Of a stretch of DNA of 64,000 bases, positions 43,474-52,247 are shown piece by piece; the first letter of the stretch is position 1, and each line of letters opens with the position of its first letter. The position numbers and the translations under genes are program-made. The notes below the pieces were generated by a model. The model did not search any database. It was not told where the DNA came from and worked only from the letters and a program-made list of their open reading frames with translations. Origin of the DNA: Gottfriedia solisilvae (lineage in GTDB: Bacteria; Bacillota; Bacilli; Bacillales; Bacillaceae_G). The stretch lies in contig NZ_NETJ01000004.1 in the NCBI RefSeq assembly GCF_002128405.1, positions 186,001 to 250,000 of the forward strand. The letters run 5' to 3'.

Positions 43474-43502
43474 TTTATACAAAATTCTTATAATTTCGAC
43501 AA
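43474..43502 (-). promoter_or_regulatory. Predicted sigma-A promoter of the leucine catabolism operon
   Basis: On the minus strand TTGTCG (43497-43502), 17 nt, TATAAA (43474-43479). The rest of 43320-43741 is AT-rich spacer plus the terminator of the next gene. Confidence 0.55.
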
Positions 43503-43555
43503 ATTAAGACAAGTACTTAGTATAAGGTATTAAATATCGATATTCCTTTTTCTAT

Positions 43556-43586
43556 AAAACAAAAACACTACCCTAAAGTAGTGTTT
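43556..43586 (-). terminator. Terminator of the quinone oxidoreductase gene
   Basis: AAACACTAC (43563-43571) / GTAGTGTTT (43578-43586), T-rich on minus, about 155 nt after the stop codon. Confidence 0.75.
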
Positions 43587-43741
43587 ACTTAATATATATA
43601 TGAATTTAGCAAAATAGATATTCCTTTTATTTTGTCCCTGTATAGAAATTGTTGGACCACCCTGGACAGCCTGATCATATAACATATATACACGGCTCAT
43701 CAGTCCCACTATTTACAACTTCCGCTACAATAAATCTTTAT

Positions 43742-44725
43742 TCATTTATTCCTTACATTCAATAAAATCTTTCCAATACTTTGACGACTTTCTAGTAATC
43801 TATGAGCACTCTCGGCGTCTTCTAAAGAAAATTGATGACCAATTTTAATCGTTAATTGGCCTTTTTCAATAAAGTTGAAAACTTGTTTAGCCGTATCCTT
43901 CAATAATTCAGGGCGTTCTTTTCTTGTTGTACCTAAACTAAACCCTAAAATTGATCGACAACTTGAATGCAACTGTTGTGTATTAAAATGTCCTATTTCC
44001 CCACTTGAGTTTCCAAAATGAACGAGTCGGCCATATGGTGCTAAACACTGTAAGCTTTGCTCAGATATTCTCCCGGCTATTGAATCTAGTATAATATTTG
44101 CGCCCTTACCTTCTGTTAGTTCATTAACTTTTTGAGCGAAGTCTTCATTTTCATAACAAATAACATGATCAGCACCAGCAGCTTGTGCAACTGTAGCTTT
44201 CTTTTCATTTCCAACCGTTCCTATGATTTTACCTGCACCTAAAATCTTAGCAAGCTGTATAGCTGTAGTTCCTACTCCTCCAGCTGCAGAATGGATAAGG
44301 ACAGTCTCACCTTTTTCAATTCTGGCTAAATCTGCTAATAATTTATATGAAAGAAAAGATACAGTTGGACACGCTGCAGCTATATCAAATCCGACTGTTT
44401 CTGGTATATGAAATGTTAAATTTTCATTTGCTACTACGTATTCGGCATATGAGCCACCAACTGGAAATGCCGCTACTCTCTCTCCAATTTTAAATTGTGT
44501 TACTTCGTTTCCAACAGCAATAATAACACCAGCAGCATCCAATCCTGGAATAAATGGAAATTTGCCTTCCCCTTTTTTTCCGTATCTTGATTTTATATCT
44601 GCAAAATTAACACTGGCTTTTTCTACCATAATTAACACTTGCTTTGAGTTGAATGTTGGGATTTCTAAATCAACATACTTTAGTACTTCTGGTTTTCCGA
44701 ACTCAGTTACAACAACTGCCTTCAC
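43742..44725 (-). CDS. Quinone oxidoreductase-like (MDR/zinc-type alcohol dehydrogenase family) protein
   Basis: About 327 residues. 'VNFADIKSRYGKKGEGKFPFIPGLDAAGVI' is the QOR-type N-domain and lacks the catalytic zinc ligands. The NADPH motif 'IHSAAGGVGTTAIQLAKILGAG' lies near 139-160. The start was set at the GTG at 44725 because AGAGGTG lies just before it; the longer ATG frame has no SD. It probably reduces quinones or enones; physiological substrate unknown. Single-gene unit. Confidence 0.78.
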   Translation of the reverse strand: MKAVVVTEFGKPEVLKYVDLEIPTFNSKQVLIMVEKASVNFADIKSRYGKKGEGKFPFIPGLDAAGVIIAVGNEVTQFKIGERVAAFPVGGSYAEYVVANENLTFHIPETVGFDIAAACPTVSFLSYKLLADLARIEKGETVLIHSAAGGVGTTAIQLAKILGAGKIIGTVGNEKKATVAQAAGADHVICYENEDFAQKVNELTEGKGANIILDSIAGRISEQSLQCLAPYGRLVHFGNSSGEIGHFNTQQLHSSCRSILGFSLGTTRKERPELLKDTAKQVFNFIEKGQLTIKIGHQFSLEDAESAHRLLESRQSIGKILLNVRNK

Positions 44726-44860
44726 GCTAATCACCTCTTCTATAACCTTTGCCTTCATTTTACAATTTGAAAGGTTGGTTTAAAAATAGCGTTTTATTAT
44801 GAGGTATGATAAGAAAAACTTATTCATGACTACCTCATTTCGATTAAAATTCACCAATAA

Positions 44861-44895
44861 AAAAACTACCTTACCATAAAGATAAGATAGTTTTT
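44861..44895 (-). terminator. Terminator of the thiamine operon
   Basis: AACTA..CTTA stem (44864-44875 with 44881-44892, two mismatches) with a T-run on minus. Confidence 0.7.
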
Positions 44896-44899
44896 ACGA

Positions 44900-45535
44900 T
44901 TAATCATTCATTTTAATGATGAAATTTTCTGCTGCTGCTTTAATATCTTCTTTCCCTAAAATGGCCGATACAATTGCAACACCATCTATTTTCGTTTTCA
45001 TAAGGTCTGTTACATTGTCTTCATTAATTCCGCCAATCCCAACAATTGGAATTGAAATTGCTTCACGGATTACATGTAGTTCTTCTAATGAAACAGGCTT
45101 TGCATCTAGTTTTGTATTTGTAGGATATACAGACCCAATACCAACATAATCAGCACCTTGTTTTTGTGCAAGAAGTGCTTCTTCTAAAGTCGTTGCGGAC
45201 ACTCCAATGATCATATCTTTTCCGACGATTTCCCTTGCTACCGTGATTGGTAAATCCTCTTGACCAATATGTAGACCATCCGCTTTAATTGCAAGTGCAA
45301 TATCTAATCGATCATTGATAATAAGTGGAATATTATATTTTAATGTTACTTCTTTTACCTTTAGAGCAAGTTCATAAAAGTCTAAACTACTGCAGTTTTT
45401 CTCTCTTAGCTGAACAATCGTCGTGCCACCTTTAATTGCAGCTTCAACTGACTCGATTAAATCTCTTTTCCCTAATACATCACGATCTGTAACCAGATAG
45501 AGCTTATAATCAACTTTATTTCTCAATAGACTCAT
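44900..45535 (-). CDS. thiE: Thiamine phosphate synthase
   Basis: 211 residues. 'LYLVTDRDV', 'GGTTIVQLREKNCSSLDFYELALKV', 'LIINDRLDIALAIKADGLHIGQEDLPI' and 'YVGIGSVYPTNTKLDAKPV' are the ThiE signatures, with pyrophosphate-binding Arg/Asp intact. It joins HMP-pyrophosphate and thiazole phosphate to thiamine phosphate. Its ATG overlaps the thiM stop by 4 nt, and it is last in the TPP-riboswitch operon. Confidence 0.93.
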   Translation of the reverse strand: MSLLRNKVDYKLYLVTDRDVLGKRDLIESVEAAIKGGTTIVQLREKNCSSLDFYELALKVKEVTLKYNIPLIINDRLDIALAIKADGLHIGQEDLPITVAREIVGKDMIIGVSATTLEEALLAQKQGADYVGIGSVYPTNTKLDAKPVSLEELHVIREAISIPIVGIGGINEDNVTDLMKTKIDGVAIVSAILGKEDIKAAAENFIIKMND

Positions 45536-46338
45536 TCAACTTTACCTCTGCTTAGCAATGTTTCTGCTGACATTTTAGAGATTTCATCAAATAAATTTAC
45601 TTTAAATGTTCCAATTCCTTGGTCCTTTGTTAATCGTTCTTTTGCCAACTCACCACTTAACCCCATGATTGTAATACCGGCAATAGCAGCAAGGAAATAA
45701 TCTTTTGTTACACCAGCGAATGTTCCAATCAGCGATGTACTCATACAGCCTGTTCCTGTTACATCCGCAAGCATTTTATCACCATTTGAAATTTTGCAAA
45801 CATGATCTAATGATGCAACAATGTCAACAGCACCAGTAATCGCTACTACTGATCCTAATTTCACTGCTAAAGCTTTTGCAATTTCAATACCATTTTCTTC
45901 ACTCGCAATTGAATCAACGCCTTTAATCTGCACGTTTAATCCTGCAATCATTTTAATTTCAGACATATTTCCACGTATGACCGCGAAACGAACTTCTTTT
46001 AATAAAATTGCCGCTGTCTCTGTTCGAAGAGTAGTAGCTCCTACACCAACTGGATCCAAAATAACTGGGACTCCTAGTTGATTTGCTTTTTTTCCTGCCG
46101 TGATCATTGATTGAATGGTTCTTTCGTTCAACGTACCGATATTGATGACAAGTGCTGATGCAAAGGCCAACATTTCCTCGACTTCTGCTAAATCATCTGC
46201 CATGACGGGTGAACCTCCCATTGCAAGAACCATATTTGCACAATCATTAACCGTTACATAGTTTGTAATATGATGTACCAAGGGTTTTTTACCCTTTACA
46301 TCTCCAATTAACTGACTGATTTCATTAAGAACTGACAT
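45532..46338 (-). CDS. thiM: Hydroxyethylthiazole kinase
   Basis: 268 residues. 'PLVHHITNYVTVNDCANMVLAMGGSPVMADD' and 'VILDPVGVGATTLRTE' at the start and 'DVTGTGCMSTSLIGTFAGV' (anion hole, catalytic Cys) near 190-208 are diagnostic. It salvages the thiazole moiety. It overlaps both neighbours by a few bases, so translation is coupled. Confidence 0.93.
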   Translation of the reverse strand: MSVLNEISQLIGDVKGKKPLVHHITNYVTVNDCANMVLAMGGSPVMADDLAEVEEMLAFASALVINIGTLNERTIQSMITAGKKANQLGVPVILDPVGVGATTLRTETAAILLKEVRFAVIRGNMSEIKMIAGLNVQIKGVDSIASEENGIEIAKALAVKLGSVVAITGAVDIVASLDHVCKISNGDKMLADVTGTGCMSTSLIGTFAGVTKDYFLAAIAGITIMGLSGELAKERLTKDQGIGTFKVNLFDEISKMSAETLLSRGKVE

Positions 46339-47560
46339 GTTTATTTCCCCCTACTTGCTGATTAGCAAATTTATTTATGACAAATTGAACGACAATATAA
46401 ATCACACCAATGACAACCATACTAGGAACAGTTGCTCCTAGAAAACTATCAAATTGTACAAACTTACGATAGATACATATACCAATTACCCATATGAGCA
46501 TTGCAACCCAGTCTACCCTTAAGGTTTTTCTAATCTTAGTACGCTTTAAAATAAAATAGTCAGTTAACAAAATTGCATACAAGGGTGCAAAGAAAGAACC
46601 AATTAAATATAAAAATCCTTCGTACTTTTCAATCGGAAATACGATTGCCAGTATTGTTCCTATGATTGTTAGTACGATTGCGACATGCTTTCCATTTAAT
46701 TTAGGAAATACAGTTGTCAATGAAATGCCACCAGAATATGCATCCATAAAAGTGGTTGTAACTGTGGCCAATACAACGATCCCAACTGCAAACAATCCAA
46801 GATTTGCACTCATTAGGACTGCCACTGGATCAAATTCATTAAATGCTAGCGCAGCTCCGAGTCCGATTGCATACATCCATGAACTACCAATCATATAACC
46901 AACAAAACTTCCAATTGCACCTTCACGAGTTGACTTAGCAAAGCGAGTATAGTCACTTATTAACGGCAGCCATGATAGTGGCATGATAACGGATAATTCA
47001 ACTGCGGCACCAAAAGACATCTCAGAAGTACCTGGTTCAAAAAGTAATTCACTATGCTTAAAAATGACGAAGCACAATACAATTGTTAGTAAAAATAATA
47101 GTGTTACTGCTACACTATTTAACTTCTTCCAAGCATTTTGACCAAAATATAACCATGTACAAATTAATAGTCCAACTACAAGACACCAAACCCAAGGCTG
47201 GTTAAAATGAAAATCAGATGTAGTTACTACATTAATTGACCTGGCTCCTGTCACAATCATAATTGCTGTCCAGCCTAGTAGCTGTAATACATTTAAAATA
47301 GAAAATAAATAACTACCATAACGTCCAAATGATATTTTAGTAGACTCCATTGCTGTTAAACGCTCTCTTGAACCAATGACACCACCTAATACAAGAAGTA
47401 GTGTACCTAGTAGATGACCGATTAATATAGCAGTCAATCCTTTTGAAAAACCTAAAGGTGCAATAAGCGCACCTGTCATAATTTCAGCGATTGAAACTGC
47501 GGCTCCGAACCAAAGTGTTGCGAAGTTCCATTTTGTTAACTTTCCAGTTAGTTTAGACAT
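46325..47560 (-). CDS. cytX: Putative hydroxymethylpyrimidine transporter CytX (NCS1 family)
   Basis: 411 residues, twelve transmembrane helices. The NCS1 start 'WFGAAVSIAEIMTGALIAPLGFSKGL' and 'MPLSWLPLISDYTRFAKSTREGAIGSFVGYMIGSSWMY' identify the cytosine/HMP permease family. CytX is the form found in thiamine operons behind TPP riboswitches. It lies between thiD and thiM, overlapping both, which fits import of HMP for phosphorylation by ThiD. Confidence 0.88.
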   Translation of the reverse strand: MSKLTGKLTKWNFATLWFGAAVSIAEIMTGALIAPLGFSKGLTAILIGHLLGTLLLVLGGVIGSRERLTAMESTKISFGRYGSYLFSILNVLQLLGWTAIMIVTGARSINVVTTSDFHFNQPWVWCLVVGLLICTWLYFGQNAWKKLNSVAVTLLFLLTIVLCFVIFKHSELLFEPGTSEMSFGAAVELSVIMPLSWLPLISDYTRFAKSTREGAIGSFVGYMIGSSWMYAIGLGAALAFNEFDPVAVLMSANLGLFAVGIVVLATVTTTFMDAYSGGISLTTVFPKLNGKHVAIVLTIIGTILAIVFPIEKYEGFLYLIGSFFAPLYAILLTDYFILKRTKIRKTLRVDWVAMLIWVIGICIYRKFVQFDSFLGATVPSMVVIGVIYIVVQFVINKFANQQVGGNKHVSS

Positions 47561-48359
47561 GCTGTATACCCGCCTTTTGATACATCGAATAAAAATGATG
47601 TACTGGACCTACACCTTTTCCAATTGAGAATGAATGTTGAATTGCTAGTGTTATATATTCTTTTGCTTTACTAATTGCTTCGTTTAATGGGCATTCATTC
47701 GCTAGATTAGAAGTTATGCTTGATGACAAAGTACACCCAGTACCATGAGTATTGTTAGTTGCTATTCTAGTACCCTTATAATAAGTAAATTCGTACCCAT
47801 CATAGCTAACATCTGTTGCATCGTCCTCTAAGTGACCACCTTTTACAAGAACAGCTTTAGCACCTAATGAGTGAATTAAAATAGCAGCCTCTTCCATCTC
47901 TTTAAGAGTTGATATGTTTCTACCAGTTATAACTTCTGCCTCCGGAAGATTAGGCGTTATGACAGTTGCCAATGGAATCAGTTCTTGAATTAAAGCTTCT
48001 TTCGCATCTGGACTTAATAAATCATAACCACTTTTAGAAACCATAACTGGATCAACAACAATGTGCTTCGGCTTATATTGTCTTAGTTTTTCAGCAATGA
48101 CTTTAATCGTATCAATTTGTGACACCATCCCAATCTTTACTGCATCAACTTCAATATCAGTAAAAATTGCGTCTAGCTGACTTGCAATCATTTCTGGTGT
48201 AATGTCTTGAACTGCAAATACCCCTTGTGTATTTTGAGCTGTCACTGCGGTAATCACACTCATACCAAACACACCATGAGCTGAAAATGTTTTTAAATCT
48301 GCTTGAATTCCAGCCCCACCACTCGAATCGGACCCCGCAATTGTCAGTACTTTTTTCAA
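47553..48359 (-). CDS. thiD: Bifunctional HMP kinase / HMP-phosphate kinase
   Basis: 268 residues. 'VLTIAGSDSSGGAGIQADLKTFSAHGVFGMSVITAVTAQNT' at the start and 'GTRIATNNTHGTGCTLSSSI' near 205-224 (catalytic Cys loop) are the ThiD/PdxK2 signatures. It makes HMP-pyrophosphate from imported HMP. It is the first gene after the TPP riboswitch. The short form lacks a fused ThiE or TenA domain. Confidence 0.92.
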   Translation of the reverse strand: MKKVLTIAGSDSSGGAGIQADLKTFSAHGVFGMSVITAVTAQNTQGVFAVQDITPEMIASQLDAIFTDIEVDAVKIGMVSQIDTIKVIAEKLRQYKPKHIVVDPVMVSKSGYDLLSPDAKEALIQELIPLATVITPNLPEAEVITGRNISTLKEMEEAAILIHSLGAKAVLVKGGHLEDDATDVSYDGYEFTYYKGTRIATNNTHGTGCTLSSSITSNLANECPLNEAISKAKEYITLAIQHSFSIGKGVGPVHHFYSMYQKAGIQHV

Positions 48360-48430
48360 TTTCTTTCCTCCTACTTAATGAATAGACTTTTTTGATCTAA
48401 CAGATAGAAGTTGTGGATTGATTTAGAAAA

Positions 48431-48466
48431 CAAAAAAGCACAAATCCCCATAGGGACTTGTGCTCG
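48431..48466 (-). terminator. Riboswitch-controlled terminator before thiD
   Basis: AGCACAA (48438-48444) / TTGTGCT (48458-48464) around a TCCCC/GGGA step, T-run on minus. It lies between the TPP aptamer and thiD, so transcription termination is the output. Confidence 0.85.
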
Positions 48467-48511
48467 AACAAATCAATGTTATAAATACATAAAAATATGC
48501 ATTTATTCGCT

Positions 48512-48602
48512 CACTTTCCTACGCTGGCATTATCCAGATCAGGTTAAAGGGTCAAAGACAATTGTGTCTTAATCTCAGCCGACCATTTACGGCACCCCTA
48601 GT
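48512..48602 (-). promoter_or_regulatory. TPP riboswitch (THI element)
   Basis: On the minus strand the conserved blocks appear in order: GGGGTGCC, GGCTGAGA, ACCCTTTAACCTGATCTGG and ATAATGCCAGCGTAGGAA. High TPP should favour the terminator at 48431-48466 and switch off thiD-cytX-thiM-thiE. Confidence 0.96.
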
Positions 48603-48779
48603 ACTATTCAAAATATCAAATTGTAATTCTACTTCATATTAATTAATACTATTACTAAATTCAAGTAGTTAGACTTTTTTATTCCATTCTAAATAAAAGC
48701 TTTTGAAAGGATATTTACAAGCTTACACCCCACTGAGTAGACCATCTATAAAGAATCTACCCTTTTGGGTGTTTTAGTA

Positions 48780-49154
48780 TTATTTTAAGTCCTTAACTTC
48801 ATTAAGAACATCATTTAAATCATCTGCAGCTTTGTTAAGAGTATCTGCGTCAAGTGGAGAAACTTTTACACCAGCTTCAATAATGTGTAGAGGAGTTTCA
48901 ACCTTTTCATAAAGATCTGCATCTTTATCTTTTACTGAGTCTTCAAATTTCTCCCAAGACTCTTCAAGTGCCTCTCCGCTTTCTTTTGCTTTTGTTTCAT
49001 CATTATCAGCAACTTGCGATTTTAAATCTGTAATTGTTTGAATCATATCATCTGATCCACTTTTAATTGATTTATCTTCTTCTGTGCCACATGCAGATAA
49101 AGTTAATGATAGTGCTAAAGTCATTGATAAAACTAATTTTTTGTTAGATAACAT
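48780..49154 (-). CDS. EfeO-like lipoprotein partner of the iron permease
   Basis: About 124 residues. Lipoprotein signal with lipobox LSACG (Cys near 22). The mature part is a single helical domain, 'SWEKFEDSVKDKDADLYEKVETPLHIIEAGVKVSPLD', like the helical repeats of EfeO-type proteins ('W..FE....D.Y..VE..L..I.AG'), which bind iron outside the membrane. It overlaps the permease gene by 11 nt and has its own SD, GGGGGAAA. It probably hands ferrous or ferric iron to the permease. Confidence 0.75.
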   Translation of the reverse strand: MLSNKKLVLSMTLALSLTLSACGTEEDKSIKSGSDDMIQTITDLKSQVADNDETKAKESGEALEESWEKFEDSVKDKDADLYEKVETPLHIIEAGVKVSPLDADTLNKAADDLNDVLNEVKDLK

Positions 49155-50640
49155 GTTCAATTTCCCCCGAATTTTGTTTTTTTTCATTTTTTTTATTAGA
49201 AAATCTATTAAAGATTGCTACGATACATGCAATAAGCAAAAGTATGATTTGTGGTATGAAGCTCTCCCAAGTAGAATAAATTGCAAAGAAATCCACTGTT
49301 GGTATTGGTGCTTGCGTTGCTGGTAATAATCCGGATAATTGTAAACCGTGAATGCCCATACCTGTAAATTTGAAACATAAATAGAACATAAGAATACTAG
49401 ATATAAGGAAAAATGGTCTCATAGGAACTTTTAAACCAACTTTTAAAATTAAGTAACTTAGAATTGCTAAAATGAGAATCCCTAATACAATGCCCGTTAA
49501 CAAACTTGTTAATTTTATAGATGAAGCCATCCCTATAAAGAACAAGACTGTTTCAGTTCCTTCACGAAATACTGCTAAAAATGAAAGAATTGAAAGTGAT
49601 AATAAACTGCCAGTGTTTAAAGCTTTCGTACTTTGGGTTTGAATATAAGATTGCCATTGTTTTAAATTCGATTTACTGTGAAGCCAATAACTCATATAAA
49701 GCAACATGACTGCAGCAAATACTCCGGTCCATCCTGCAATTAAGAAATTGTTACTTCCAAAAGCACCTGCTGAAAATAATAAGTTCACGATAACGCCTAA
49801 TATTATACTTACACCTAATCCAGCTCCGACTCCAAACCAGATCCACTTACTTTTTTTCTCATGACCAGACTTTCTTATAAATCCTAATAAAGCTACCACA
49901 ACAAGTAAGGCCTCTAATCCTTCTCTTAATAAAATTGTGATTGCATCTAACATTGTATAACTAGTTTTAGCTGCTAAAGGTGAAAGATAATCTCGCATAT
50001 CTTTTATCGTTTTAGTTGCTGCTTTAATGTCAGGCGTTTTGCCGGACAGCATCGCGTACGAAGTAACCATATCTCTTTCTGCATCTGTATAAACTTTTTG
50101 GGATTGTGTTAATACTACCCCTTCAATACTAATCCAAGATTTTCTAAATTGATCAATCTCTGATTTTGCTCCAGATACATCATTTTCTTTTAAGTTTGAT
50201 AATGCATTGTTTAATATTTGTATTAAATCTTCAACACTACCTGTATTCTTTATATTAATTTTGGATTCAGCAAACTGATGTGTAATGAACTTTTCATTTA
50301 CTGCTTCCAATTCTTTTAAAGAAGTAACAAGTGTATCTTGATTGATTGTCTTTTGGGCTAATGAGAATTGAACCATTCCCATCGCTTCCTCAATTTTGCC
50401 ATATGCTTCAATTGACTTATTTTTAATCCCATCTTCTTTGGCTAACCATTCACCATTGAATTTTTTATAGTCCTTCTCAGCAGATGCAAAGTCTCCTTTC
50501 TGAGATGCTTGTATAGCTCTTTCAATAAATACATTTGCATGAGTTAAATCTTCTTCAGGACTTGCTGCAAATATTTTAGATGGAACTAGTAATAAACAAA
50601 GTAGTAAAGGTAAAATTAATTTCGTTAAATTTTTCTTCAT
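49144..50640 (-). CDS. FTR1 family iron permease with extracytoplasmic N-terminal domain
   Basis: About 498 residues. Signal peptide, then a helical domain of about 200 residues with two EfeO-like units ('FNGEWLAKEDGIKNKS' and 'FRKSWISIEGVVLTQS'). Seven transmembrane helices follow. The two REGxE motifs essential for iron passage are REGLE near 239 and REGTE near 359. The family imports high-affinity iron. A Fur box lies 20 nt upstream, so it should be iron-repressed. The second ATG has SD AAGGGGA. No EfeB peroxidase is nearby. Confidence 0.88.
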   Translation of the reverse strand: MKKNLTKLILPLLLCLLLVPSKIFAASPEEDLTHANVFIERAIQASQKGDFASAEKDYKKFNGEWLAKEDGIKNKSIEAYGKIEEAMGMVQFSLAQKTINQDTLVTSLKELEAVNEKFITHQFAESKINIKNTGSVEDLIQILNNALSNLKENDVSGAKSEIDQFRKSWISIEGVVLTQSQKVYTDAERDMVTSYAMLSGKTPDIKAATKTIKDMRDYLSPLAAKTSYTMLDAITILLREGLEALLVVVALLGFIRKSGHEKKSKWIWFGVGAGLGVSIILGVIVNLLFSAGAFGSNNFLIAGWTGVFAAVMLLYMSYWLHSKSNLKQWQSYIQTQSTKALNTGSLLSLSILSFLAVFREGTETVLFFIGMASSIKLTSLLTGIVLGILILAILSYLILKVGLKVPMRPFFLISSILMFYLCFKFTGMGIHGLQLSGLLPATQAPIPTVDFFAIYSTWESFIPQIILLLIACIVAIFNRFSNKKNEKKQNSGEIEHVI

Positions 50641-50662
50641 TTTCATTCCCCTTAAACACGAA

Positions 50663-50677
50663 TGATAATCATTTTCA
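50663..50677 (-). promoter_or_regulatory. Fur box upstream of the iron permease
   Basis: TGATAATCATTTTCA, one mismatch to the 7-1-7 consensus TGATAATnATTATCA. The surrounding 50678-50930 region is AT-rich and shows nothing else. Confidence 0.88.
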
Positions 50678-50933
50678 AATAGACTATATACTTAATTAGT
50701 TAGATAGTCAAAGATATTTTTTATCTAGACTAACTATAAATAATCATAAAAATTAATATTTATAAACTACTGTTAAAATTTAACATTTATATCACTTGAT
50801 ATGATTTAAATTAATGTGAACTAAAATATTAGTGATGAATATGAACTAATATTCATTTAATAAAATATATTAAAATATCATTTTAAGTGATAATTGAAAT
50901 CTAACCCCATGATCAAGAAAGTTAAAATATAAA

Positions 50934-50958
50934 AAAGTTGAGGATTCCCCCCAACTTT
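50934..50958 (-). terminator. Terminator of the siderophore operon
   Basis: AAAGTTG (50934-50940) / CAACTTT (50952-50958) with GG/CC inside and T-run on minus. Confidence 0.8.
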
Positions 50959-50988
50959 AATTATAAAATTTATTTAGCATATAGGAAT

Positions 50989-52227
50989 TTACTGAAAGCT
51001 ATTACGTATTTCTTTTATAATAAGCAGTTCATTTTCTTGTAGATTTTGATCAAGATAGAATCTGTCTGGATGTGGATGACTGAGAAAATCATGATGAGAA
51101 ATAGACCAACCGTATGCCCCTGCATAGCTAAATAAGAGAATATCACCTACTCTTAATCTAGTAATATTTACATCCCGTGCAAGTACATCATTAGGAGTAC
51201 ATAACTCACCTGCTACAGTAATATTCGTATTAACAAGTTCTGGGCGTTCAAATGAGTATGACCATTTTTCTACTGGAACAACCGTAAAAGGATGATTTTG
51301 TTTCCAAGCAGCTGGAAGTCTTAAATGGTGACTTCCACCTCGGAGTACACAAAAATATTGTTCATGATTTTGTTTTATATCTAATACTTCTGTCGCATAG
51401 TATCCACATGATGATGTAATATAACGGCCACATTCAAATAAAATTTGCCAGTTTTTATCTTTGTTTTTTTCTATGATTTTATGTAAAACAAGCATAAACT
51501 CTTCCCAATTAAACTGATCATGTATATCTAGATAGTTAATACCGATTCCACCGCCGACATTCATATAAGAAATGTCTAGATTAAACTCATTTTCCCAAGC
51601 TCTTGATAATGCAAAGCAATGGTCAACAAAATAGGCATGTGACATCGCATCAATATTATTAGACATAGCATGAAAATGAAAGCCACATAGATTTATATTT
51701 GGCATTGGATTCACTAATGATATTGCTTTTGGTATCTCTTTTTCATCAATACCAAACTGAGTTGGAACACCCGCCATCTTTAATTTCGCATTCGGTACCG
51801 ACCTACGAAGATTTACACGTAATAAAATTGAGACACTGACTTCTCTTTGTTTCGCTATATGATTCACTACATTTAGTTCATGGAAACTCTCCACATGTAA
51901 TAAAGTCACACCGTGATGGATTGCCATGTCAATTTCCTCATAAGTTTTCCCAGGACCACCAAACAAAATTGGTATATGCTGATCAACTGACCTTACTTTT
52001 TCAATCTCCCCTAATGAAGCAACTTCAAAACCACTTACATGTGGAGCTAACGTTTTAAGCAACGTTTCATCAGAGTTCGCTTTAATTGCATAGAATAGCT
52101 GACAGTTTTCTGGTAAAGTTGTCAATAATGCTTCGACGTGACTACGCAATTTTGATAAGTCATATATATAAGCACAAAGTGGTTTTTCTTGTTTCATACG
52201 ATATGTTTGGACAATATTTTCAATCAA
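50989..52227 (-). CDS. Type III PLP-dependent decarboxylase/racemase-like enzyme of siderophore operon
   Basis: About 412 residues. Alanine-racemase-like barrel with PLP lysine in 'FYAIKANSDETLL' (about residue 49), 'GFHFHAMSNN', phosphate-binding 'NVGGGIGINYL' and the decarboxylase Cys motif 'GELCTPNDVLARD'. This is the DAP/ornithine decarboxylase-2 family. Relatives in siderophore operons either decarboxylate a citryl intermediate (SbnH, staphyloferrin B) or supply D-ornithine (SfaC, staphyloferrin A). A TTG start at 52227 nine nt after GGGAGG avoids an 85-nt overlap with the exporter gene that the longest frame would need. Confidence 0.75.
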   Translation of the reverse strand: MIENIVQTYRMKQEKPLCAYIYDLSKLRSHVEALLTTLPENCQLFYAIKANSDETLLKTLAPHVSGFEVASLGEIEKVRSVDQHIPILFGGPGKTYEEIDMAIHHGVTLLHVESFHELNVVNHIAKQREVSVSILLRVNLRRSVPNAKLKMAGVPTQFGIDEKEIPKAISLVNPMPNINLCGFHFHAMSNNIDAMSHAYFVDHCFALSRAWENEFNLDISYMNVGGGIGINYLDIHDQFNWEEFMLVLHKIIEKNKDKNWQILFECGRYITSSCGYYATEVLDIKQNHEQYFCVLRGGSHHLRLPAAWKQNHPFTVVPVEKWSYSFERPELVNTNITVAGELCTPNDVLARDVNITRLRVGDILLFSYAGAYGWSISHHDFLSHPHPDRFYLDQNLQENELLIIKEIRNSFQ

Positions 52228-52247
52228 CTTCCTAAACCTCCCACGAA

